DNA of 64,000 bases. Origin: Thereva unica (lineage: Eukaryota; Arthropoda; Insecta; Diptera; Therevidae). The stretch covers positions 223,977,978 through 224,041,977 of the forward strand of contig OX465281.1 in NCBI GenBank assembly GCA_949987705.1, read 5' to 3'. The translations under genes were made by a program, and so were the position numbers. Under the pieces are notes generated by a model. It saw only the letters and a list, made by a program, of their open reading frames with translations, was not told the origin of the DNA and searched no databases. Below are positions 55,090 to 64,000 of the stretch, piece by piece (positions within the stretch are counted from its first letter, which is position 1; each line of letters starts with the position of its first letter).

Positions 55090-56650
55090 TAAATCCGAGT
55101 TCACATGCTGTTTTGCGGTATCTTGCGTTCGGATAGAATGAGAGGATTGTCGCCCTCTATCGCTCTAGCAATATGTCTTCGAATAAACTTGATTATGAAG
55201 TTGCCGATCCTAGTAACAAATCCCTTATCATAGAGAACATTGTTGGCGTGAAACTTTATGAAGCCTGATTCTGGTGTTCGATACAATCTTAAGCGCTGTA
55301 TTTCGTAAACCCCGAGCAAAGGTGGATATGTTGAATCATACTGGGCAACCATATGTTAAAATTGGTCTGACCAAGGCTTGATAGGAGATCACTTTGAATG
55401 AACCGTGCGCTTAGCAAAAGGCTTTTTTATAGCAGAAAGAAGCCTTTTGCTCCAATGAAACCCCTTGTTTGTCTTGACAAGAGCACCATATATGTTTCTA
55501 ATGGAATATAAGTATTGGTTCAGCCAAAGCCAAAGATATTTCATTTTCAATTTTTTGTCTAACATTTTTCGAAATTTTGTGGGGTTTCCACTTCCTTCGC
55601 ACATCGCGAGAAGCTCTGTTTAAAGGAGTCTGGAAAAGGATCGTTTCGCATTTGCTAAAATTGATTTTCAATTTCCAATAATCACTATAGCGCTCGATTG
55701 TCTCGAAGTAACGTTGCAGGAGCGTCTGGATCACTCCAATATTCGGCCCCGTCCTGTACACAATCAGGTCATCCACGTATGCTAATGCCGAGCGGAGGGA
55801 ACTTGTTAACTTGATTAACTCGTAAAGATATTAAATAAGAGCGGCGAGTTCACTGCACCCTCTTACAGACCATTTTTAATGTCGAAGATTCTTCTTGATG
55901 TGAAGTTTCCACTTTTAACGACGAACTTCTTGTTGGAAATCATATTATAAATCGTGTATAGCTGAGGTCCGGTCATCGAGTCTGACCAGTTTGTAGAGAA
56001 GACCTTCGATGTATACTGTATCGAATGCCTTCTCAAAATCGATCAGGCATGCTCCGGTACACTGGCCTCTCATGAAGTTCCAGTGTATGTCTGATACCAA
56101 TTTCGACACGGCATGAATAGTGTCGTACCCTGCCCCGAATCCGAATTGGTTATCGGGAATTACCTTTTTTTCTTCAGCCCATTTGGATAATGAACTATTA
56201 ATCACTACTTTAAACACCTTACTAATATTCGGAAGAAGACTAATTAACCGGAGATTAGCAGGGTTACTTTTATCTTTATCCTTCTTGGGTATAGGCTACA
56301 CCACTGCCATCTTCCAGTGTCCTGGGAAATGGGCATTGTTTAACGCATTGTTAAACAATGTGGTGAATATGTCTATAGCCACCAGGGGCAAATGCTTTAA
56401 GACAATGTTTGGAACACCATCCACCCCGGACGACTTCTTATTGTTTAGATGACGAAATATTAACGGGAGGTCGATTTTCCTAATGAAAGTCGAATTTAGT
56501 TGGGCCGCGGTAATGTCATTCGCTGGGCAGTCTTCACTGAATTCGATTCCAAGTTCAATCTCATTAGCTAATCTTTCATGTGTCAGTAAGGCCCTATTCT
56601 CAAGGTCAAAATTCGCGCGAACATTGGTGTTCACCGAATAGTCCATTCAA
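55090..56650 (-). mobile_element. LOA-like LINE, RT half
   Basis: Minus strand: pre-RT NNKKSSGVDGVPNIVLKHLP (56296-56646), RT IPDNQFGFGAGYDTIHAVSK and CLIDFEKAFDTVYIEGL (55945-56217), VDDLIVYRTGPNIGV with NFSKCETILFQTP (55600-55790), and a C-terminal part YEIQRLRLYRTPES (55101-55352). Frameshifts separate the blocks. The RT style (HAVSKLVSDIHWN, KLKINFSKCETILF) resembles mosquito/fly LOA elements. Confidence 0.8.
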
Positions 56651-57059
56651 AACGCGAGGGGGGGGGGGGGGTGTTCCAAAATAACCCCATTAAGAAAATC
56701 GAAGGTTTTTGGGGTCGCTGATCACGAAAATCGAGGTCCCGCGGTCCTAAAACAGGGGCGTCATCCCTAAAACTGCAAAAAACACCCCCTTTTAGGGGGT
56801 TTTCGCGATTATTTCAATAATAATGAAAACTAATGCGATGAAATGCATTTTTTTAATATTTATTTGCGAAGGTGGTTGATTTGTACTAAATTAAGGCGAA
56901 CTTTATGATAAGGGGTAGTCCTAAAGGGTTGAAACTACCCCTAAATCGGCCAAAAATGGAAAAAATTGTAAAAAAGTTGTTTTTTCCAGTTTATGCTTCA
57001 AATCCGATTGTGGACAGGCAAAAATAAATTATTTTCAACCCTTAAGGGATTAAAACTAC
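56651..57059. other. G-run and repeat-like spacer
   Basis: It starts with a run of about 14-15 G at 56656-56671 and includes CCCCCTTTTAGGGGG (56794-56808) and two related GGGTTGAAACTACC-type segments (56928-56940, 57040-57060). No coding sequence. Confidence 0.4.
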
Positions 57060-57160
57060 CTCTGGTCGGAGCTGAGAGCGGTCGCACAAAACAGTCCGCT
57101 GGGGCGCAACTGTTTCCGCCCTATGTCCCATGAGGGATTAAAAGGGATTAAGAAGAAGAA
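57060..57160 (+). mobile_element. 3' stub of the LINE A/B/C family
   Basis: GGTCGGAGCTGAGAGCGGTC at 57065 matches the end of copy C (GGTCGGAGCTGAGAGCTGTC at 53188). It includes GGGCGCAACTGTTTCCGC and ends AAGAAGAAGAAG, giving the true 3' end and simple-repeat tail of the family. Confidence 0.8.
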
Positions 57161-57685
57161 GAATTTCTTCACGGTGGTGTAAATTTCGTCATACAGCGTG
57201 CTCTTTAGTACTGTTAGAGATTTGTATCCTTAAGTTTCCTTTTCCGTACCTTCTTCTTTTCTAAGTTCCCTTTCGCGTCTGCACTAACATTTATTCATAT
57301 TCTTGAGAAGAGTGTGTTGACGATTTGTTGCGACTTTTTTGTAATGTTTATTTCGCTATCGCTTAAAAGTTAACCGTGGTTTAATTTAAGTTTGTGATGC
57401 CAAACTTTTCGACGCACAAGTCAGGTTCCTTCGTTTTTGTAGGCGCATTTGGATACCCAGTCCAGTTTCAGAAAATATTATTAGCTATTGATTTTTAGCT
57501 TTCATTTCTCCGACATGCTTTTGTGTGTAACCAGACTAACTTAATTCTCATTATTTTGAATATTATTTTAGTACTTTTCAGTAAATTACATTTTTATTTT
57601 CTACTCGCACTGGTAGTCGTACTAAAACACCGGCTGCTTGTTAATACTTCTTTCCGTTAATTCGTTCAGTGGTAAAGCTCCAAAA
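57161..57685. promoter_or_regulatory. Peflin 5' flank / leader
   Basis: Non-coding AT-rich sequence between the LINE stub and the peflin ATG; the promoter is expected here. No motif stands out. Confidence 0.35.
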
Positions 57686-58524
57686 ATGTCTTACCAGGTA
57701 AGAAGCAACAAACATTCAATAATCTACTGCATTATTATGAAATACATTCACCTAATTTAGGGCGGCTATCAAGGAGGATATCAGGGGCAATATAATCAAC
57801 AAGCCCAAGGTGGATACGCTGCTCCACCAGGAATGCAACAAGGAGGATATGGACAACAAGGAGGATACGCAGCACCTCCGGGGGCATTTCCCCCTCAGAA
57901 TTCCACTGCTACACCTGAAGCTCAAAGGTGGTTTGCTATGGTCGATCGAGATCGATCTGGAAAAATTAACTCGGATGAATTGAAGGCAGCTTTAATTAAT
58001 GGCAAAGGAGAACACTTCTCTGACACAGCATGCAAACTAATGATTAGTAAGGATATATGGATAACATAATTGATAACTATTTAAGCGAAACATTTTTAGG
58101 TATGTTCGATAAAGATTCGAGTGGAACTATCGACATTTACGAGTTTGAAAAGCTATATAACTACATTAATCAATGGCTTGAGGTGTTCAAAATGTATGAC
58201 AGAGACCAATCTGGACATATTGAAGAAAATGAATTAGAGCAAGGTAACTTAAGATTTTTTTTTTTAAAGTAAATTCCTTAATATTGATTCATTTCAGCTT
58301 TTACTCAGATGGGCTTTCGGTTTTCACAAGATTTTATTAAGTTCCTAGTGAAAAGATCCGACCCTGCATCACACAAACAAATATCTGTTGATCAGTTTAT
58401 AGTATTATGTGTGCAAATTCAACGCTTCACTGAAGCGTTCAGGGTACGGGATACCGAACAAAGAGGAATGATTTCCATAGGTTTTGAAGATTTCTTAAGT
58501 GTGGCATTAAATTGCTCTACATAA
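57686..58524 (+). CDS. Peflin, penta-EF-hand calcium-binding protein, four exons
   Basis: Peflin heterodimerises with ALG-2 and modulates COPII/ER export in a calcium-dependent way. Exons: 57686-57697, 57761-58046, 58100-58243, 58298-58524; 222 residues. The first coding exon is only four codons (MSYQ). The N-terminus is a glycine/tyrosine/glutamine repeat (GGYQGGYQGQYNQQAQGGY, then two GGY-AAPPG units), as in the family. EF-hand 1 reads VDRDRSGKINSDELKAAL, EF2 FDKDSSGTIDIYEFEKL, EF3 YDRDQSGHIEENELEQAF; EF4 and EF5 (RSDPASHKQISVDQF, RDTEQRGMISIGFEDFL) are degenerate, as expected for dimerising hands. Introns are 53-63 bp. AATAAA is at 58840-58845. Fragments of LINEs flank it on both sides. 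Confidence 0.93.
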
Positions 58525-58879
58525 AAGCGACTTAGATAATTCGCAAATTTTTTTATCCATTAATGATTTGATACGTATGGCAAAAAATCTTTTTTTTTTC
58601 TAATATTTATGGCCAGTTGTTAATAGTTTAAGGCACATACAAATAATTATTCTTATAGCATACAAATTCGGGTACGAAAGTTAAATCTCAATTTTTTTTA
58701 AACAAAAATATATTTCTAAAAATTTATGCCTTAGTTCAAATTATTTATGGGGTGTACCTTGATGTTAATAGAATGTAAACATTTTTACACAATTTTATTC
58801 CATTTTCTGTAATATCGTTTGTTTCTTTATATTTGTTTAAATAAAAGCTTTTAATATACATAAAATTCTCATTTTGGTT

Positions 58880-59249
58880 TTAATATTAAATGCAAAATTA
58901 ATAGTATCGAAGGTATTTCAGCATCATTTGAAAGAAACGGGCGCGGGGGTCATGGAGCTATTAAATAAATTGGGCCCGACGATAATAATGTTTCCTTAGG
59001 ATTCTCTGATTTACCCTTAACGCCTCCAAACGCTTGAATGTGGGCAACCTTTCAGACTAAATATACGGAACGTCAACGTCACGTCACGGAACGACTGTCC
59101 TATACGGATTATACGAAGAACCAATGGTTTTTAAGATATGGAGCTGAGAAAACTCGGGCATCGCGCTGCCTTCGTTTCCGCTTCACTTTTGTATGCAAGC
59201 AGCGTTTTTCTATGGTATCCCTAGTAGGTCTAGTCTATAGGTTACAAGG
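58880..59249. other. Intergenic, nothing recognised
   Basis: No gene or clear repeat between the peflin 3' end and the LINE half that follows. Confidence 0.35.
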
Positions 59250-60720
59250 TATAAAATAATAATGTTGATGAGCTCTCTATCTCTTCTATATTGACTTCTT
59301 TCATGTTGTCATTTTCATCAACACTTACCTTAGAGGAAAATAACGAAATGTGGTCGGTGTCATCATCGTTCAGCTCAGGCTCAATGGTTGTTTCTTCGGA
59401 CGTCGAATTGACACACGACATGCCTCGACAAGAACCATACGCAAAGATACATGGTAATCTCACTATTCTGCATTCTGCAATTTATACATTACATTACAAA
59501 AGCTCTAAAAAAATGCAACTGGAAATTTTCCAGCGGAATTCCCTTTATTTTGGTGTCACAAATTATTTCCCAAAAGTCCATAAAGTTAACTGACCGGCTA
59601 CTCAAGTTATGGAGAGTCAAAGGTCACGAAAATCGTGTCGTATTGTTGTTTTAAAAGCTGTTGGAGATTTTTCATAACTGACTTGAGAGTTAAAAGTTCC
59701 GCACTCTGTCTATCTCGGAACTGTCGATGAAGGGCTTTTAGTCTCGTCAGTATACGGTTTTGATGAGATTGTAGCGCGTCAATCGTTGCATTCCTGTAAC
59801 ATTTTTGGTATGGTTTTGTCTGTCAACTATGCGTCGATTTCGTTGTTACTCAGATTCCTTGCTAGAGGTATACGTGCACTGTTAGTTACGTATTGCTCTT
59901 TCCATAGATTTCTCGAATCTTGGCCAGTGCATCTTCTGGTAAACAAAAGGATGAACTTCGTAATAATCAGAGAGCTTCATGAAGTCGTTAGGGACCTGTA
60001 TGGTTATAATTAGTCCATAGTGGCCGCTATCGTACGGCACTGTCTTGAGACAGTTGGTCTCGTTTGTATTTGTCCCTGGTAGTCCCAACCGGGAGTCTAG
60101 CAGACATAGATCCAACGATCCACCGCTTCGATATGAGGGTATGTCCGTAGCAAAAAGATTAAGTTTTCGCTGAATTCTATTGTGCTCGAACCAGTCACTC
60201 AGTTGGTTGCCCCTAGTGTTAGGCGTTTGATTTCCCCATGCCGCGTGACGTGCGTTTAAATCTCCCACCAACAAATACAAATTTTGCTCCGACTTCAGCT
60301 GTAGAGTTTGAGAAAGCAAGTTCAATTCCTCTATAAATAGTCTGGGTTGAGAAGTCGGGTGCGTACGCAGCAATTATATACAATCTCCTGCTACAAGACA
60401 TGAATGTATACAACGCACGCTTCCAGCACCCAAAACTTTTCAATTGCCCTGCTGTACATGATTTTATGTTTCAAAGAGGTCTTTATTAATATTAGTAAAC
60501 CTCCACCTTGTATAGCATTAGGTCGTTAACGCCTAAACATCACATAATCTTTGTAATCCACGTTATGTTTCTCGTTCAGCTTAGTTTCGCTGGCAAGGAG
60601 CACACCCGGATTTTTGTCTTGCAACAGCGCCAGGAGATTCGCCCGTTTCTCGTTTCGTATCAACGAGAGGACGTTCACGGCAATGATCTTGCTCGTGTCT
60701 TCTCCGAGTAACGCCATTGA
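59250..60720 (-). mobile_element. LOA-like LINE, endonuclease half
   Basis: Minus strand from 60717: INEKRANLLALL-type start (SLIRNEKRANLLALLQDKNP), LASETKLNEKHNVDYKDYVM, YIIAAYAPDFSTQ, then LYLLVGDLNARHAAWGNQTP and DLCLLDSRLGLPG, PYDSGHYGLIITI (59882-60373). After this comes the arginine-rich pre-RT linker (RLKALHRQFRDRQSAELL near 59710). There is no RT; the matching type of RT half lies at 55090-56650 on the same strand, past the peflin gene. Several frameshifts. Confidence 0.78.
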
Positions 60721-60836
60721 GACAATTTACCCGAAGATAGGTTCTGTAGAAAACAGAGTAGAATAAACGATCTCTAGACGAGCATTAATTATGCTGCAGT
60801 GCAGTCATGTCATCTTGGTTATCAGTTCTTCCGCAT

Positions 60837-60986
60837 TTTTGACGTGACAACGTCTTATAAATCGATGAGTATAGGAAGTCATTAGCGCAAAATGTCCCGT
60901 CCCGTTCCCGTCGCTAAGTGGCGCGACTATTTGCGCTAATGACTTCCTATACTCATCGATTTATAAGACGTTGTAACGTCAAAAAA
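60837..60986. repeat. 56-bp-arm hairpin (foldback element)
   Basis: Left arm 60837-60892 (TTTTTGACGTGACAACGTCT...) and right arm 60931-60986 are inverse copies with one mismatch; the loop is 38 nt and itself GC-rich. It is likely a tiny foldback MITE; a transcript would form a long stem. Confidence 0.9.
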
Positions 60987-60999
60987 TTAATATTGTAGT

Positions 61000-61499
61000 A
61001 ATAGTAACAGCGTTTTTTTAGTTTCTTGACGAAATGCGGTTTGTGAGGCCGGCACATCCACGTCGCACGAGCTGTTTTCAATGAATCCCCATAAGCTTAG
61101 CTCCGAGCTGATGGTAACAGCACCAGCCCAACAGCGTCTTTAATATTAGGTGTGTTCGATGACTGCTCCAGATCAAGCTCAAGCTGGAGCAGAAATAATC
61201 AGCAATTTGCGTTCGTTGAGACTTTAGGACAGATCTTTTCTGCTTTCATTTCACTTGCTCTGTGTTTTTGAGCCTGCTCTGGGTTGACAATTCTCACTTA
61301 TTCTGCTCCACCAAATTTGTAGGATCAGGCAGAGCAGCAAAATTCTTCTTCTTCCTTTTTCTTTCGACAATCGAAAACGAGAAATATCGCAAAATTGATT
61401 TATGAATGATTTATTCGGAAAATATTTGGAAATATTAAAAAATAAATATTAGTTTTTGTAGCAATAACATTTCGATGCTATCCAATTGTTTTTCCTTTG
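61000..61499. other. Intergenic, GCTCCA-rich repeat-like segment
   Basis: Contains several TGCTCCAG/CTGGAGCAG motifs (61152-61178, 61303-61309, 61330-61340), partly inverted, perhaps another small MITE. No gene. Confidence 0.3.
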
Positions 61500-64000
61500 A
61501 ACATATTTTAGTACGAATAAAGTTCGGAAAGAAATACATTGTCATCGGTTCTTTTTACTTACCTCCAAACTCCGACGAATCTATATATGTATGATAATTT
61601 GATTCATATAATAGATGAAATATCCAACGATAACAAAGATATATTAATGGTGGTGATTTTAATCGGCCTAATATATCTTTTATTCGTGACGAGGAAGACA
61701 GTTATTTACTTCCCCGTCGATATAAAGTTTATCGACAATCTTAATCTTTACAGCAACGACCTGCAACAGGTAATTAGCCAACCAAATTCAAATGGGAAAT
61801 GGTTGGATTTAATCTTCACTAACCTCTATGAGGATTTGAACGTGCTTCCCGCTTCTAAAGAGGAGAATCTATTTAATAACACTACACATCATTCCTCGTG
61901 GGTCATCGAGCTCAGTTCTACAATGGCTGATTATCTCGCCTCCTATAACAACTCTGTAGTCTTCGATTTTAAGAATGCTGATAATGTTAGTATTAGCACT
62001 GAATTATCCCTTATTAACTGGGAAGATTTACTTGATGGTGATGATATTGACGAACTAGTTACTAGATTCTACGATGTCATCTTCAACACCATTGGCAGAT
62101 TCGTACCTAAAATCAAAAAAGGGATAAATTGACGGAGCCATGGCTTGACAAAAACACTCGGTCCCTTCGTAATAGGAGAAATAAATTGTACCGCGTAGTG
62201 AAAAATAACAACAATGTTAGTGCTGAGCAGAAATCTGAATACGCCAGGTTAGCCTCAGAATTTAGTCATAGGTCACGGGAGGCCTATACTACCTATGCAA
62301 AGACTGTCGGTGAAAATATCATACGTAATCTTAAAAAATTCTTTGATTTCGTTAATCTAAAGTGAAAAACATCAGGCTACCCGACAACAATGACAAACGG
62401 TATCACACACTCCTCTCTCCCCCAAGAAATTTCAAACATGTTTGCGGACAGGTTCAGTGAAATTTTCTGCCCCATTTCTTCGGCTGCACACACTGTCCCA
62501 AGAGAGCATTCCGAAACTGCGGTCCTTATAGACAATATATCTCTATCGCCCGAAGATATAATGACAGGTATTATAGATCTGGAGGTCAATAAAGGTCACG
62601 GTCCGGACTGTCTACTTGCAACTTTTTTGCAGAGCCACGCCCAACTCATTCTACTCCCTCTTCACCTCATTTTTAACAAGCCCCTTTCTGCCGGAAAGTT
62701 TCCTTCGGTATGGAAGAAATCCTTCCTCACACCGATCTTTAAGTCAGGTGATAAACATGCGATGGACAACTATAGGGGCATTGCTATCCTATCTGTTATC
62801 CCTAAACTATTTGAAAAACTTATCTATGACAAGATTGCCCCTCTAATTGTTCCGAACCTAAACGATCAGCAACATGGTTTCAGAAAAGGTCGTTCCACCA
62901 CATCCAATCTTATGATAATGATATCCGAACTGCTGTGTGGTATGGAACAAGGCCACCAGTTTGACGCTGTCTACACTGATTTCAGCAAGGCCTTTGATCG
63001 AGTAGACCACCACATACTATATATGAAATTATTAAGATTTGGGATATCCGGCCCCCTTCTGGATTGGATAACATCCTATCTTAACGGGAGAACTCAGGTG
63101 GTAAGATTTCAGGGCTTCCTCTCATCTCAAAAGAAATCAATGTAACCTCAGGTGTACCGCAAGGCAGCCACCTAGGGCCACTTCTATTTAACATATTCAT
63201 TTCCGATCTATCTGAAAAATTAAATGGCATTCCGCACCTCTTTTACGCCGATGATTTAAAAATTTATAGTGCTATAAGGTCTCAAATTGATGTATCCTTT
63301 TTACAGTCGAAACTTAATGCACTACAAGACTGGTGCACCATTAACAATCTTCTTCTTAACACCAGTAAGTGCCATGTAATTACCTTCTCCAGGAAAAGAA
63401 ACGAACAGCTGCAAAATTATTATCTCAATGACAATGTCTTGGATCGTGTCGATCACATTGTTGATTTAGGCATTGTCCTCGACAGCAAGTTAAACTTTAA
63501 CTTACACTATGATAATATTATTGCTAGATCCAACAAGCTGTTGGGCTTTATCAAGAGAAGAGCTAAAGAATTCGACAATGTTTGGGTTACTAAGGCCTTG
63601 TTTTGCTCATTGGTCCGTCCTATTCTTGAGTATGCGTGCCAGATCTGGGATCCTATATTTCAAATTAGTATTAATCGAATAAAATCTGTCCAAAAGAAGT
63701 TCCTTCTTTTCGCGCTGGAACCTCTATAATCCTTCGGATTTTCACAACCTTCCTCACTGTAAGGACAGGCTCAAAATCCTTGATCTCTTGCCTCTATCCT
63801 TTAGACGGAAATTGCTTATATCTTGTTGTACCTTGGATGTCCTGAACAATAACCTCAAGGTGCAGTTCCTGTCGGACACAATCAAATTTAACGATACTCG
63901 ACAAACAAGACATTCCAAACTGCTTAAAGAGTACCCGCATCGCACTGAATATGCTAGAAACGAGCCCGTTAACAGGTGCTGCATTACCTTCAATTCCTAC
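61500..64000 (+). mobile_element. Jockey-like LINE, endonuclease end to RT, runs off the window
   Basis: Plus strand: endonuclease end (IVIGSFYLPPNSDES; GDFNRPNISFIRDEEDS in a shifted frame; GKWLDLIFTNLYEDLNV), linker EPWLDKNTRSLRNRRNKLYR (62129), RT blocks VNKGHGPDCLLATFLQ, NYRGIAILSVIPKLFEKLIY, QQHGFRKGRSTTSNLM, YTDFSKAFDRVDHHILYMKL, then SGVPQGSHLGPLLFNIFISD and catalytic FYADDLKIYS (63238-63267), and the C-terminal WCTINNLLLNTSKC and PILEYACQIWDP. About five frameshifts or stops separate the blocks (near 61650, 61720, 62130, 62365, 63140, 63728). It ends beyond 64000. Confidence 0.88.

Overview
This is an AT-rich, intron-containing animal nuclear window. It is almost certainly from an insect: the introns are often only 50-70 nt, and the proteins include Chrac-16-like, eggless/SETDB1-like and clan-3 P450-like genes. 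The retroelement mix (a copia element primed by an initiator-tRNA fragment, several Jockey/LOA/RTE-like LINEs, mariner, many short inverted-repeat elements) leans towards Diptera, but I cannot prove the order. No bacterial features, operons, rRNA or CRISPR arrays are present.

Seven host genes are recognisable. (1) 642-1856 (+): the C-terminal two thirds of a cytochrome P450, with its N-terminal exons outside the window or lost. (2) 9049-9556 (-): a Chrac-16/CHRAC1-like histone-fold subunit. (3) 9994-17180 (+): Rint1, 12 exons, head-to-head with Chrac-16 across about 440 bp. (4) 17558-25181 (-): an SLC12A8-type cation-chloride cotransporter family member, 9 exons, convergent with Rint1. (5) 27378-28223 (-): SPF30/SMNDC1 splicing factor, 3 exons. 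(6) 30978-51015 (+): SETDB1/eggless H3K9 methyltransferase, 18 exons, 1254 aa, head-to-head with SPF30. (7) 57686-58524 (+): peflin, a penta-EF-hand protein, 4 exons. All splice junctions were placed by eye on GT/AG sites with phase and protein continuity checked; every model closes in frame.

The rest is mostly transposable-element sequence at very different ages, much of it inside introns. The youngest pieces are a copia-superfamily LTR element (42424-46932, two 175-bp LTRs that look identical, 5-bp target duplication, one open 1351-aa gag-pol) and an RTE-like LINE (36765-39737, 11-bp target duplication, one visible frameshift). Both lie inside introns of SETDB1, a gene whose family silences transposons. 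A mariner/Tc1-type element (18334-20604) fills what would otherwise be a 60-nt intron of SLC12A8. A 1350-bp terminal-inverted-repeat element sits inside an 8-bp-unit tandem array, and the empty site can be reconstructed to the base. At least ten MITE or foldback elements were found, several with clean TA, TTA/TAA or ATT target duplications. LINE fragments of several families occupy 4343-6440, 12205-13612, 15190-16200, 22149-23140, 25640-26880, 33750-35960, 51840-53960, 55090-56650, 59250-60720 and 61500-64000, the last running off the window.

No new multi-gene system is visible. The most interesting signals are the structural ones: nested and datable insertions, two near-perfect long hairpins (47326-47501 and 60837-60986), and the two non-overlapping halves of a LOA-like LINE that flank the intron-bearing peflin gene.
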